DNA of 64,000 nt from CAYRTV01 sp964505785. GTDB taxonomy: Bacteria > Acidobacteriota > Aminicenantia > Aminicenantales > Aminicenantaceae. Shown one piece after another: positions 24,880 through 33,903 of this stretch. The notes under the pieces are model-generated. The model worked only from the letters and a program-made list of their open reading frames with translations. It did not search any database and was not told where the DNA came from. A program made the translations under genes and the position numbers. The stretch covers positions 18,953 through 82,952 of the forward strand of contig CAZDJZ010000012.1 in the NCBI GenBank assembly GCA_964505785.1, written 5' to 3'. The first letter of the stretch is position 1, and each line of letters begins with the position of its first letter.

Positions 24880-25319
24880 ATGATTCCCAGCCAGCTCAGA
24901 ATCCTCACTGCAAAATAAGTCAGCACTGAAACGGTAAACAATGAAGCCAAGGTCGGCAGGTATCTTTGCCGTTCCAGGTTATTAGCCAGCAATCCCGGGA
25001 TAACCAGACCAACGGCCCTGACTCCGACGGGGTATGGAAAAAGCTCAGGCCAAATCAAAAACCACAACTGCGCCCAAAAGGCCCCCAGTATGACCAGAAA
25101 TGCAAACCGGCGTTTCCCAAAAAGAATGAAATGATGGGAAAAAATTTTATACGAAAACAAAGCCAGGAAAGCCACAACTAAAGTAGCGCCCGCTTTGATC
25201 GGCACATGCAAATAGAGTGCAATATAAGCGGGCACAATAAGGCCTCCCGGATAAATATCAAATATTTCTATATAGATGACCGCCAACAAAAGTCCGATGA
25301 AAAATGTTTCATAAATCAT
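24876..25319 (-). CDS. pgsC: Poly-gamma-glutamate biosynthesis membrane protein
   Basis: A 147-residue membrane protein with about four hydrophobic helices, matching the PgsC/CapC family. The N-terminal IYIEIFDIYPGGLIVPAYIA segment is characteristic: the PGG after an acidic helix is a family hallmark. In the Bacillus system PgsC forms a membrane complex with the PgsB ligase and supports polymer elongation and export. Here it overlaps pgsB by 11 bases upstream and pgsW by four bases downstream. The arrangement pgsB-pgsC is the canonical order. Whether the polymer is true poly-gamma-glutamate or a different gamma-linked product cannot be told from sequence. Confidence 0.88.
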   Translation of the reverse strand: MIYETFFIGLLLAVIYIEIFDIYPGGLIVPAYIALYLHVPIKAGATLVVAFLALFSYKIFSHHFILFGKRRFAFLVILGAFWAQLWFLIWPELFPYPVGVRAVGLVIPGLLANNLERQRYLPTLASLFTVSVLTYFAVRILSWLGII

Positions 25320-26496
25320 ATGGATTTCCTATTCGATCCCAATGCTCCACCAGGGATGCCCCGGCTTGGCCGATATTTCCCATTCCCACAATCAGAGCCG
25401 GGTCTTTATCCAATGCCGTTATTTTTTCCATAATCCCCCGTCCTTCCCTGGTCTGGATAACAAATAAATTTTCCTTGCCGAACTGAGGCTGCAGCGATTT
25501 CCTTAGTACGTCCCCATGATCCCCCAGGAAAATTATCCGCCTCAGTTCGGGAAAAAGCTTCTGGCGAATCGCTTTTTCCCATTGCAAAGTGCGTGAACCA
25601 CGATCTTTGCGCAAATTAAGCAGTCCAATCCATTTTTTATCCTTCAACTCAGAGTGTTTCCGGAGCACATCCATTATCTGGCGGGTGGATTCCGGATCAT
25701 TAGCCGCAAACGCATTCACTAAAAACCAGGTCCTTTTCGGAAGGCTCAGGTCCAGCCGCCAAACCCGGAGACGACCCGGATCAGGGGGGACTTTCCGCAT
25801 GGCGTCATAGGCAATATCACGCTCAATCCCCAGGAAATCAGAAACCTTGAGAGCCAGCCGGATATTCTGCACAAACTCATATCCCGGAATTTCTTCACGG
25901 ATAATTTTTTCTTCCCGCTCTTCGCTTTTAACCGAAATAAGGCGGGACTGGAAAATCCGGGTCTTTTCCTCAAAGACTGGAGACATTTCAACTTCCGGAA
26001 TAAACACAGTGCTGTTTTTCGGGATAGCCTCGGCAAAACAACATGCGATCTCATCCCGGGTGGTCCCGCACTGATCAAGATGATCCAGCCGCACATTGGT
26101 AATGACGAGCAGATGCGGTTTGAACAGCTTCAAAGATTCCGCACTTAATGTTTCCGGCCCAATGCTCATCAACTCGGTTACAAGGGCCTGGACCGACCTG
26201 TCCGCAGCTATGCGGAGCAGATTTTTTTGCTCCAAAATGCTGGTCCGTCCCTTTCGCTTGATGCGGATTTCCCGGCCGTTTTCGTCGATAATCAGCGGCT
26301 CTGATCCTGTTGTTTTGGCCATAACCCGCATCCCGGCCTCCCGCAAAACGGCATAGATCATCCGGACTACTCCGGATTTCCCGCGAGTGCCGGTGACAGC
26401 AATTCGGAGCGGTAAAACCCGCGCTTTGCGCACCACAAACGTTTTCTCCAGTCTGATCCAGACGACTAAAAAGACCAGGCTGAAAAAAACAATCAT
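25309..26496 (-). CDS. pgsB: Poly-gamma-glutamate synthase, Mur-ligase-like
   Basis: A 395-residue ATP-dependent amide ligase related to Mur ligases and folylpolyglutamate synthase. An N-terminal membrane helix (about 2-14) is followed by the P-loop AVTGTRGKSG (Gly36 to Ser41) and the central VITNVRLDHLDQCG segment typical of PgsB/CapB, where the His/Asp lie near the metal-ATP site. It should join glutamates through the side-chain carboxylate at the cytoplasmic face of the membrane. It is the first gene of the pgsBCW unit and lies 46 bases after the M28 peptidase gene on the same strand, so the peptidase may be in the same transcript. The length is close to that of Bacillus PgsB. Confidence 0.9.
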   Translation of the reverse strand: MIVFFSLVFLVVWIRLEKTFVVRKARVLPLRIAVTGTRGKSGVVRMIYAVLREAGMRVMAKTTGSEPLIIDENGREIRIKRKGRTSILEQKNLLRIAADRSVQALVTELMSIGPETLSAESLKLFKPHLLVITNVRLDHLDQCGTTRDEIACCFAEAIPKNSTVFIPEVEMSPVFEEKTRIFQSRLISVKSEEREEKIIREEIPGYEFVQNIRLALKVSDFLGIERDIAYDAMRKVPPDPGRLRVWRLDLSLPKRTWFLVNAFAANDPESTRQIMDVLRKHSELKDKKWIGLLNLRKDRGSRTLQWEKAIRQKLFPELRRIIFLGDHGDVLRKSLQPQFGKENLFVIQTREGRGIMEKITALDKDPALIVGMGNIGQAGASLVEHWDRIGNPYDL

Positions 26497-26542
26497 TAAT
26501 TCCTGAATGATGTTCTCCCGGAGAATAGACTATCCAAGGTAT

Positions 26543-28861
26543 TCACTCCATCATCCTGCGGACATGGGATAAAACGCGGAAAAACGTCTGCGAAAAAATT
26601 TGTCCAAGAGCCCTGCGGTCATAATCAGCTTTAATAAAATACGGAATAACCTCCAAAACTTTATCCGCACCCGCATCCTTCCATAGGCATTCCTGGTTAA
26701 CCAGCATGACATGTTCCGGGCCGGCGGCTTCTTTGACTGCATCCAGCATGGCGAAATCCTGTTCCGGACTCCGGCTGGACAGCAGCGTCAACCCTAGGAC
26801 AGAGCCGGTTTTTTTGATCAAATCCATCACATTCTTCTCCATGATTTCACCTGATAAAATCACCACCGGATATTCCGCGGCTTCAAGCAGAAGGCGGGCC
26901 TGAGCAGAATTCAATTCGGACAGCAGCAGCAGTAAACCGCTTTTATTTAAGATCTTAAACCGGGCTTGGCCGGAGGCAGACCAGGAATCACCCTGGAAAA
27001 AAACAGACGGATCGTCCAGGTTGATAAAATAAAGGCCCTGCCTGGCCAGGACTTGAGCCCATTCCGGATTATTTTCCAATCCTCCTGAAAGGCCGTCCAA
27101 ACCGGGTATGACCGAAGTTTTCCCCTGGCTGACCGTGCGGGACAAGCTCCGGACATCTTTGAACAACTGCAGCCCTTCAGCTGCCTGGAATGATTCTTCA
27201 AGAGCCAGTAATTGGGTAATCAAAGACATGAAAGCATCCTTTCCAGTCAACCCAGCTTCCGGAGCCACAGCAGACAGCTGTAAATCCACATAATGATCAG
27301 CCACATCATTCCGGTCCTCCAGCATTTGATCCAGCCGGTTTATTTTATAATTCACCGCATCAATGTATTTTAAATAAAACCATTCCTGCCGCCGCTTCCG
27401 GATCAAGTCTCCCGGCTCATTCGCTAGAATATTCACAGCCGTAAAAACAAAATCCCCCACCCGCTTCAGCAATTCCGGCTGGACCAGATCAGCGTCATCA
27501 CGGGGATGATGATATTTAAAATGGTGTCCTTCCGTCATGATGGCGTAAGCAGGGACTCCCTTCATTAAAAAAGGCGTATGATCCGAACCCCCGGGGCCGC
27601 CGCGCTCCGGCTCGACATATTCCGCAATGGATTCAGGCAAGCGGGCCTTGAGAATGTCCCATATTTCAGGACCGTAATATTCCCCCCGGAAAGGAACTTT
27701 ACCGCTGCCGTGCGCAACCATATCCAGATTGATACAAGTAACAGTGGTTTCTATCGGGTGAGTGGGATGATCGGCATAATGATAAGATCCCAGAAGGCCC
27801 TGTTCTTCCCCGGCCCAAAGAGCAAAAATCACTGTCCGGCTGAGCCTCTCAGTATTTTGTTTCATCACCCGGGCAAGTTCCATAACTACGGCCGTCCCGG
27901 ATGCATTGTCATTGGCGCCGTTATAAATATCTCCGGCAGCACCTACTCCCAGATGGTCCATATGTGCTCCGATAACAATGTATTCGTTGCGGAGGCTTTT
28001 GTCATCACCGGTTATTTTGGCCAGGACATTCCGTGTTTTTCTTTCCGGGTCATAGACGGCGTTAAGGGAAACAAAAACATTCACCCCTGTTGCAAAGGAC
28101 TGCGGCTCGCCCTCGCGGTCAATTTGCTGCAGTAAATAACGCCGGTCTGTTTTCAAGTTTTTAAAGATAAAATCCATGGTGTTATCGCCGGCGGAAAGCA
28201 GCACAAAGTCAGGATCATATATATCCTTGTCTACCTGCAGCCGGAAATAACGGCTGGAATCAGAAGGCGGCTGAAAGAGAATAATTCCAAGCGCGCCTTG
28301 TTTGCGGGCGGCCTGGATGCGCTGATTCATCTTCGTTTCATTATCCAGTTTGTCCTGGAGTTTCCGGGGAACTCCGGTTGTCATCAGAACCAATTTACCG
28401 CGAACATCCACATTTTTATAGTCATCATAACCTTGGTCTGGAGCATGGATTCCATATCCTGCAAAGACAATTTCAGCGGTAAAATGACCGGATCCGGAAT
28501 AGCGCTGGACCCGCCAGTCCTCGCCGTAAACAAAATCGCGTTCGGCCTGATCTGTTTTTACCCGGAAAATTACGCCTTGAGCGATATTCCGGTGCTCAAT
28601 TGTGAAGTGCTGGAAATAGGTGCCGTCATCACCGGCCGGCTCCAGTCCCCATTGTTCAAACTTCGAGGCGATGTATTCTTCCCCCATCACACCGCCGGGT
28701 TGCCCGCTTTTCCGGCCCAGCATGGCATCAGCAGCCAGCTCTTTAATATAATTCCAGGCAGCCTGCTCATCAAACGGCAAGGCATCAGCCTGCGCAGCCG
28801 CGGACGGTGCGGCCAGGAAACACAGCACTAAGATGAATCCGGCTATTTTTCTCTTTCTCAC
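26543..28861 (-). CDS. Secreted M28 zinc aminopeptidase with PA insert and extra C-terminal domain
   Basis: A 772-residue exported peptidase with a signal peptide (cleavage likely near AAAQADA). A protease-associated (PA) insert covers about residues 125-260, with FAGYGIHAPDQGYDDY and a KLVLM strand. The M28 core follows, with metal ligands His300 (GAHMDH), Asp318 (GANDNASG), Glu352/Glu353 (AGEEQGLLGS), Asp380 (NLDMV) and a later His in FKYHHPRDD. It would release N-terminal residues from peptides outside the cytoplasm. The last ~200 residues are not part of a normal M28 enzyme; phrases such as VIPGLDGLSG, GLYFINLDDPSVFF and LNKSGLLLLLSELN recall a decayed M19-type barrel, though this is only a visual impression. 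A start with AGGAGG-like signal precedes the ATG. Confidence 0.88.
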   Translation of the reverse strand: MRKRKIAGFILVLCFLAAPSAAAQADALPFDEQAAWNYIKELAADAMLGRKSGQPGGVMGEEYIASKFEQWGLEPAGDDGTYFQHFTIEHRNIAQGVIFRVKTDQAERDFVYGEDWRVQRYSGSGHFTAEIVFAGYGIHAPDQGYDDYKNVDVRGKLVLMTTGVPRKLQDKLDNETKMNQRIQAARKQGALGIILFQPPSDSSRYFRLQVDKDIYDPDFVLLSAGDNTMDFIFKNLKTDRRYLLQQIDREGEPQSFATGVNVFVSLNAVYDPERKTRNVLAKITGDDKSLRNEYIVIGAHMDHLGVGAAGDIYNGANDNASGTAVVMELARVMKQNTERLSRTVIFALWAGEEQGLLGSYHYADHPTHPIETTVTCINLDMVAHGSGKVPFRGEYYGPEIWDILKARLPESIAEYVEPERGGPGGSDHTPFLMKGVPAYAIMTEGHHFKYHHPRDDADLVQPELLKRVGDFVFTAVNILANEPGDLIRKRRQEWFYLKYIDAVNYKINRLDQMLEDRNDVADHYVDLQLSAVAPEAGLTGKDAFMSLITQLLALEESFQAAEGLQLFKDVRSLSRTVSQGKTSVIPGLDGLSGGLENNPEWAQVLARQGLYFINLDDPSVFFQGDSWSASGQARFKILNKSGLLLLLSELNSAQARLLLEAAEYPVVILSGEIMEKNVMDLIKKTGSVLGLTLLSSRSPEQDFAMLDAVKEAAGPEHVMLVNQECLWKDAGADKVLEVIPYFIKADYDRRALGQIFSQTFFRVLSHVRRMME

Positions 28862-28891
28862 ATTTCCTCCTTATCAAGCCGAAGCACGCTC

Positions 28892-29011
28892 TGTCATGCC
28901 CGGAGCGAAGCGACGTGAATCTTAGACGCCTTTACCTGGAAAGACGAAAACGCCTCTTCACAGCGAAGCAGTCTAAAATCCCCTCGGCCGCTGTGCGGCC
29001 TGGGGATGACA
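28892..29011. repeat. TGTCAT-bounded palindromic element (120 bp)
   Basis: It begins TGTCATGCCCGGAGCGAAGC and ends GGCCTGGGGATGACA, so the termini are inverted. Each end also forms its own hairpin (CGGCCGCTGTGCGGCCTG at the right). Related elements occur in at least seven other gaps of the window. Confidence 0.8.
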
Positions 29012-29096
29012 AAGGGGTTAGCTCCGCGAATTTCAAGATAACTCGTTATTATAACCAAAAAAAACGTAAAAGATAAATTCAGGATGCGGACGCAAA

Positions 29097-31250
29097 TCAC
29101 CATCGCCATAGATAAGAAGCTTTGAAAAAGAGTCCCCTTCGGATTTCATAGTATTGCAGCGGAGCGCGCTCAAACCCATCCGGGCTGCGGAACTGCTGAT
29201 ACAGTGAACCATAACCGAGATGGATAACCGTCCCCGGAATATAGGTGAAGGAAGCCAAAAGGTCGGCCAGGATCTCTTTGCGGAAAGAATTGTATTCCAC
29301 AATACCCCTGAAAAACAAATACCGGTTCACCTGATAGGTGTTGCGGCTGCGGAGGATCAGATAGTTATATTCTTTTATGCGGCTGCTGCGGCGGGTAAAA
29401 TCCGAATAGGTCAAACCAAGCTCAAGATGAATATTCGGGGTGGGAAGATAAACCGCTTCCGCGGAAATGTCCTGTCCGGAACCGGGGTAGGGATTGAGAA
29501 CATACCGGATTTTATTGCGGTATTGATAAGAGGTATGGATGGAAAACTGTTTGCTCAACTGACTTTGAGCGATGATCCGCATGCCGCTTGTATTTAACCT
29601 TTTGCCCAGGAATATTTCTGTTGAGTAGCGCCCGCCCAGCAGCAGAGTTGAATTCCGCTGCATAATAAGACGAATGTCCAGTGAGTTGGACGTTTCATAC
29701 AGCCCGCTGAATTTATCCCGCAAATGAATGCTGTGGACCATGGGATCGATTCGCTGAATAAATCCCGATTTGGGATAGAGCATGCGGATGGCTCCCGACC
29801 GGAAACGCGTCAATCCGGTGCGGGTTAAATATCCGGTTTCCGTCTTGAAATCCTGCCCAATGTCCTGCATTCCCAACACCAGCATCCAATTCCGCGTAGT
29901 GTAAGCGTAGTTGAGTCCTAAAGCGTGTCCCTGATCCACGGGCCGGTCTTGCTCCTGTGTGCGGGTATAAAAGAGATGAAAACCAGCCTGGCTGGACGGA
30001 TTCAGGCGCAGCAGTCCGTCCAGTCCCAGCAAGCGGTTGGAACCTTGTTCCCTCTCCCGGCCCGTGTAAAATCCGCCAAAAAATCCATCCCGGGCAAGGG
30101 AACGCTTATAACGGAAAACCGTAAAATGGGCGTAAGGATTCCCGGTTTCATATGGAATTTCATCCATGGCGTATATGGCCGCCAAAGTATCTTTCTTCCC
30201 GGCCTTGCCATTCAGTTTAAACCCGGCCAGGGGATTGATGATATTCCGTGTATGCACCACTTCAGCCAGCGGATCCCCGCTGTGGGCTCCGGCAAAATTA
30301 AACTTCTCCAGGCCTTCCAGAAAAAAGGGGCGTTTCTCCGGGAAAAATAAGGTGTAGCGCTGATTGAAATCCACTTGCCCCGCATCCGCTTCCACCTGGC
30401 TGAAATCAGGATTAATTGTTCCGTCCAGGATCAAATCCGAAGAGATGCCGTATTTTGCAGTTAAGCTGAGGTTTGTTTCTCCTCCAAGCGGGGCCAGCCG
30501 GTTCTGTTCATATTCATGCCGGCGGCTGTATGTGGCGGCCGGGATGACCTCTACCAGCGGACCCGGATCAACTCCGGCATAAAGCAGGGGCATGGTCTGG
30601 GTTAAAAAATTCGGTCCATGCTGAGCGTCCAAAGGAGGAAAGGTGCCGATTTCAGATAAGCGGTTTATCTTGCGCTCGAAAATGACGCCCATGCTGACCT
30701 GTTTGCTTCCTGAAAACCGGATACTCTGAAAGGGAATCCGGATCTCTATCGTGTATCCCCGTTTGTCGATTTGCCCTTTGCTGTACCAGACCATATCGAC
30801 AGTGTGGTCTTCATGGCCGCCTTCAAACCGTGAGTCCCCTTGGATGCCCACCGGATTGCAGTAAAAGACATGGAGGGATTGCTGGTCGAAAAAGGTATCC
30901 AGGTTGATGCCGATCCAATCATCCGGATGAATGCTATCCCGGCTGGTCACCGAGGATTTGACCGTCCCGGGCTGACTGTCATAACACCGGAAAGCAAAAT
31001 ACAGATTACTCCGGTCATAGGCCATATACACGACTGTATCATCCTGCATGGGTTTGCCGTAGTCCGGATACCAGGTCTTGAAACCGCTGACCCGGGATGC
31101 AGATTCCCATAGCGGATCATCGAGTATTCCGTCGATGCTGGGGGGCTTATCCGTGAAAAACGGTCTAACAGCCTCCAAACCGGGCAGATTCAGATTCATC
31201 ACCAGCACAAATACAGTTGCCCAGCCGGCTTTTAATATCTTTGGTCTCAT
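29097..31250 (-). CDS. DUF5916 protein with N-terminal CBM9-like domain and beta-barrel
   Basis: A 717-residue exported protein. After the signal peptide (about 1-27) the PPSIDGILDDPLWESA segment begins a CBM9-like beta-sandwich (to about 210). It is followed by the DUF5916 region with the hallmark INPDFSQVEADAGQVDFNQR and LFFPEKRPFFLEG motif pair. The C-terminal ~450 residues alternate hydrophobic and polar residues as in outer-membrane beta strands, and the protein ends in an aromatic residue (YLWRW), which is typical of barrel proteins. Such proteins are common in polymer-degrading Gram-negative bacteria, with unknown function; surface binding or transport is likely. It stands on the same strand as its neighbours but is separated by repeat DNA from the M28 gene. 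Confidence 0.85.
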   Translation of the reverse strand: MRPKILKAGWATVFVLVMNLNLPGLEAVRPFFTDKPPSIDGILDDPLWESASRVSGFKTWYPDYGKPMQDDTVVYMAYDRSNLYFAFRCYDSQPGTVKSSVTSRDSIHPDDWIGINLDTFFDQQSLHVFYCNPVGIQGDSRFEGGHEDHTVDMVWYSKGQIDKRGYTIEIRIPFQSIRFSGSKQVSMGVIFERKINRLSEIGTFPPLDAQHGPNFLTQTMPLLYAGVDPGPLVEVIPAATYSRRHEYEQNRLAPLGGETNLSLTAKYGISSDLILDGTINPDFSQVEADAGQVDFNQRYTLFFPEKRPFFLEGLEKFNFAGAHSGDPLAEVVHTRNIINPLAGFKLNGKAGKKDTLAAIYAMDEIPYETGNPYAHFTVFRYKRSLARDGFFGGFYTGREREQGSNRLLGLDGLLRLNPSSQAGFHLFYTRTQEQDRPVDQGHALGLNYAYTTRNWMLVLGMQDIGQDFKTETGYLTRTGLTRFRSGAIRMLYPKSGFIQRIDPMVHSIHLRDKFSGLYETSNSLDIRLIMQRNSTLLLGGRYSTEIFLGKRLNTSGMRIIAQSQLSKQFSIHTSYQYRNKIRYVLNPYPGSGQDISAEAVYLPTPNIHLELGLTYSDFTRRSSRIKEYNYLILRSRNTYQVNRYLFFRGIVEYNSFRKEILADLLASFTYIPGTVIHLGYGSLYQQFRSPDGFERAPLQYYEIRRGLFFKASYLWRW

Positions 31251-31337
31251 TTCTCGATTCGGTCCTGAATTTTAAAAATAAAAAAAACATACACTAAAAC
31301 TCATTTTAATGCTATGGAAATTTGATATTCAATCTAC

Positions 31338-32660
31338 TCACGCGTGCCGGACCAGAGTCCGGATTCCCTCCAGCAGCTGATCGATCATCGCATAGGAGCA
31401 ATACATATGCGTGGAAACCCGGCAGCCGTAGGTTCCGGCTTCCTTGTCTCCCACTGTTCGGATTACAATATTGTATTTTTCCCTCACATAATCCACGATA
31501 TCCTGCGGGTCGATCCCTTGGATGGAAAAAGCCGTTAATCCCCCGCTGAGGTATGGATCTTCGGGTGTATGCAGCTTCACCCCCGCTATCTTTTTCAGTT
31601 CCTGTTTAAGATATCCCGCCAGTGATTTGATCCGCCGCTCGATCCGGGTCTTTCCAATATAATTCTGAAAATTAATGGCCTCCCCTAAGGCGATAATCAA
31701 GGCATCCGCCAGCTGGCCCAAAGTTTCATATTTGCGGGCACTATCCTGATCCCATCCGGAAGTGGTGATGGTTGGCCACAAGCGGTCCTGCACATCCTTA
31801 CGGACATAGAAGACTCCGACTCCAGTGGGAGCTCCCAGCCATTTATAGGGGCTTGCGGCAAAAAAATCCACCCCCAGATCCTTCATATCCAGGTCCAGCA
31901 TGCCCACTCCGTGAGCGGAGTCGGCAGCCACAAGGAGGCCTTTCTCATGCGCCATTTGACACAATTCCTTCAGCGGAGAGATCAACCCTGAAATATACAC
32001 GGTATGGCTGACGCTGATGACTTTTGTCCGGGAAGTTACGGCCTTGCGAAAAGCATCCACAAACTCCTTCGCACTTTGCGGCGGCAGCCCAATGGGAACT
32101 TCGGTTACCTTGATGCCGAAGCGGGCTTCCTTTATTTTCCAAGGGTGAGTGCCCCCGGGATGCTCCATGCTGGAAATGAGCACTTCATCGCCTTCCTGCA
32201 TGTCCAGTCCATTGGCCGCGAAATTCATGCCTTCGGTGGTGTTCCGGACAATCGCCACCTCGTCCGGGGAGGCATGGATAAAATCCGCCAGGCGTGTTCG
32301 AACGGCTTCCTTTTTGCATAAAAGATACTCATATACATCCACTGGCTTGGTGGCCTGGACTTTAAATGTTTCCATCAGTGTATTAAACACCGGTTTCGGC
32401 ATCGGCCCGACGGTACCGTTATTCATCATGATCAATCCGTCCTGAAACAGAAACTGTTCACGGATGGCGTCCCAATAAACTCCATCCGGAGATTCATCCC
32501 GGATATACTTAAGGTTTAGATCCGTAATGCTTTGATATACGGACGCATTTAATCGGCTGAGCCCGGCGGCTGTCACAGCAGAGCCGGTCACCAGGGATTT
32601 TACGAAATCCCGCCGCGACCAGCCTTTGTCCGATATCTGATTAAACCAATTTTGAAACAT
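31338..32660 (-). CDS. Exported class V aminotransferase-like PLP enzyme
   Basis: A 440-residue fold-type I PLP enzyme of the class V (isopenicillin-N epimerase/cysteine desulfurase-like) group. The PLP lysine is in the SPYKWLGAPTGVG segment, with the preceding AADSAHGVGMLDLDM strand holding the Asp that pairs with the pyridine nitrogen. The unusual part is the N-terminus: SRRDFVKSLVTGSAVTAAG is a good twin-arginine signal, so the folded holoenzyme would be exported with its cofactor. The substrate is unknown; the family includes epimerases, desulfurases and aminotransferases. It follows the DUF362 gene (also Tat-type) on the same strand with 70 bases between them. Confidence 0.85.
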   Translation of the reverse strand: MFQNWFNQISDKGWSRRDFVKSLVTGSAVTAAGLSRLNASVYQSITDLNLKYIRDESPDGVYWDAIREQFLFQDGLIMMNNGTVGPMPKPVFNTLMETFKVQATKPVDVYEYLLCKKEAVRTRLADFIHASPDEVAIVRNTTEGMNFAANGLDMQEGDEVLISSMEHPGGTHPWKIKEARFGIKVTEVPIGLPPQSAKEFVDAFRKAVTSRTKVISVSHTVYISGLISPLKELCQMAHEKGLLVAADSAHGVGMLDLDMKDLGVDFFAASPYKWLGAPTGVGVFYVRKDVQDRLWPTITTSGWDQDSARKYETLGQLADALIIALGEAINFQNYIGKTRIERRIKSLAGYLKQELKKIAGVKLHTPEDPYLSGGLTAFSIQGIDPQDIVDYVREKYNIVIRTVGDKEAGTYGCRVSTHMYCSYAMIDQLLEGIRTLVRHA

Positions 32661-32730
32661 GTTCCCCCCTTATTTGTAAGATTGTGAATCGTTAATCGCA
32701 AAACCAGTTAATGGTGAATAGTGAATGGCA

Positions 32731-33657
32731 TCACACCTCTTTAATCGTCACTTTCCCCAAATCCATCGTGCCCAGGCCGCGTTCAGCCGCATTTTTGATC
32801 ATGATGATGTTTTCCGCCTGGATGTTCCAAAGTGTAGTGCAATAGGCATCCACCGCCACCCGGTCCACGCCGGCGATCACTTTTTGCGGCTTGATCACGT
32901 CACCAGGCCCCATCGGGCCGTTGGTGATGATAAATTCCGTAGCATCGACCACGCAAAGATGCGGTTTCAAGATGGTATTAAGGTCCACAATGCATTGATC
33001 CAAGTACCGGACAGCCGCGGCATCGGTCTGCCAGTCCGGTTTATGAAACAGGCGGTTGTTCGGCGGGTAGTTCAGGCCCATCAAATTTTTCATGGTCCCG
33101 GTAAATTTATTCCCGGCATGGTCCTTGGTAATGGGCATGTCGATAAACACATCATGATTATAGAATTCCTTCATGACCATGGCCTCTTTCAGCGATACCC
33201 CGTTTGCAACCGGAACCGTCTTGAAAAAGGCCTCTTCCCGCTCTATTAATTTCAGCTCAGCACCCTCTTCCTCGAGAACCTTGTCCAAACCGGTGGCTTC
33301 CCAATTGCGCGCACCCAGCCAGGATAAGCAGGTAACCGATTCGGCTCCGGCCTTTTGGCACATCTGCACCACGGCACGAACAATTTCCGGTTTGGTAAAG
33401 GTTCCGGGGTGCCACCGCTGCACATTGGGCAGCAGGGCCACTTTAGCCCCTTTGGTCACAAACCTTTCCATCCCGCCGACCAGGTCAACCGCTTTACGGG
33501 CGCCCGCAAAATAATCGCTTCCTGCGGCCACGCCGATGTCAGCGGTGATTTCCTCCAATGCCACCGGGTAAGCCGGGCTTGTGCGGGGCAGCCACGCAGC
33601 ACCGGCAGCAGTTGCGGTTAAAAGTGCGCCTTGTTTAAGAAATTTTCGTCGGTTCAT
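32731..33657 (-). CDS. Tat-exported DUF362 protein
   Basis: A 308-residue DUF362 family protein with a twin-arginine-like signal (MNRRKFLKQGALLTATAAGA). The open frame reaches 68 codons further upstream, but that part is translated repeat DNA; the ATG at 33657 has AAGGAGGG at the right distance and starts at the signal, so I use it. The body includes GAKVALLPNVQRWHPGTFTKPEIV, then GAESVTCLSWLGARNWEATG and DMPITKDHAGNKFTGTMKNLMG, which are family-typical. DUF362 proteins often go with iron-sulfur or redox functions, but no Cys cluster motif is seen here, so the role stays unknown. The neighbouring exported PLP enzyme may act with it. Confidence 0.82.
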   Translation of the reverse strand: MNRRKFLKQGALLTATAAGAAWLPRTSPAYPVALEEITADIGVAAGSDYFAGARKAVDLVGGMERFVTKGAKVALLPNVQRWHPGTFTKPEIVRAVVQMCQKAGAESVTCLSWLGARNWEATGLDKVLEEEGAELKLIEREEAFFKTVPVANGVSLKEAMVMKEFYNHDVFIDMPITKDHAGNKFTGTMKNLMGLNYPPNNRLFHKPDWQTDAAAVRYLDQCIVDLNTILKPHLCVVDATEFIITNGPMGPGDVIKPQKVIAGVDRVAVDAYCTTLWNIQAENIIMIKNAAERGLGTMDLGKVTIKEV

Positions 33658-33680
33658 GCTTAATTCCCTCCTTAATGCCT

Positions 33681-33797
33681 TGTCATACTCAGGAGCAGAG
33701 CGGCGAAAGATCTCAAACGGCTTCGCAAAGCGAAACCGATTCTTTCGGCGAAGCACTCTAAGATCCCCACGGCCGCTATCACGGCCTGGGGATGACA
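33681..33797. repeat. TGTCAT-bounded palindromic element (117 bp)
   Basis: It starts TGTCATACTCAGGAGCAGAG and ends CACGGCCTGGGGATGACA, with the shared middle TTCGGCGAAGCACTCTAAGATCC. It lies directly upstream of the DUF362 gene and has been read through as a false N-terminal extension of that frame. Confidence 0.8.
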
Positions 33798-33903
33798 TTT
33801 GTGTGAGGCCGCAGCCCCCGGAATGACGCGTTGGCTCATATCCATCGTTACAGGTGTTCATGTCTGATATTAATGGAAGGAATGAAAAAAGGAAAGAAAA
33901 AAA

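Noticed and set aside
33658..33861. A 68-residue N-terminal extension of the DUF362 protein
   Set aside because: It is a translation of a TGTCAT-bounded repeat element and lies upstream of a good ribosome-binding site and a Tat signal.
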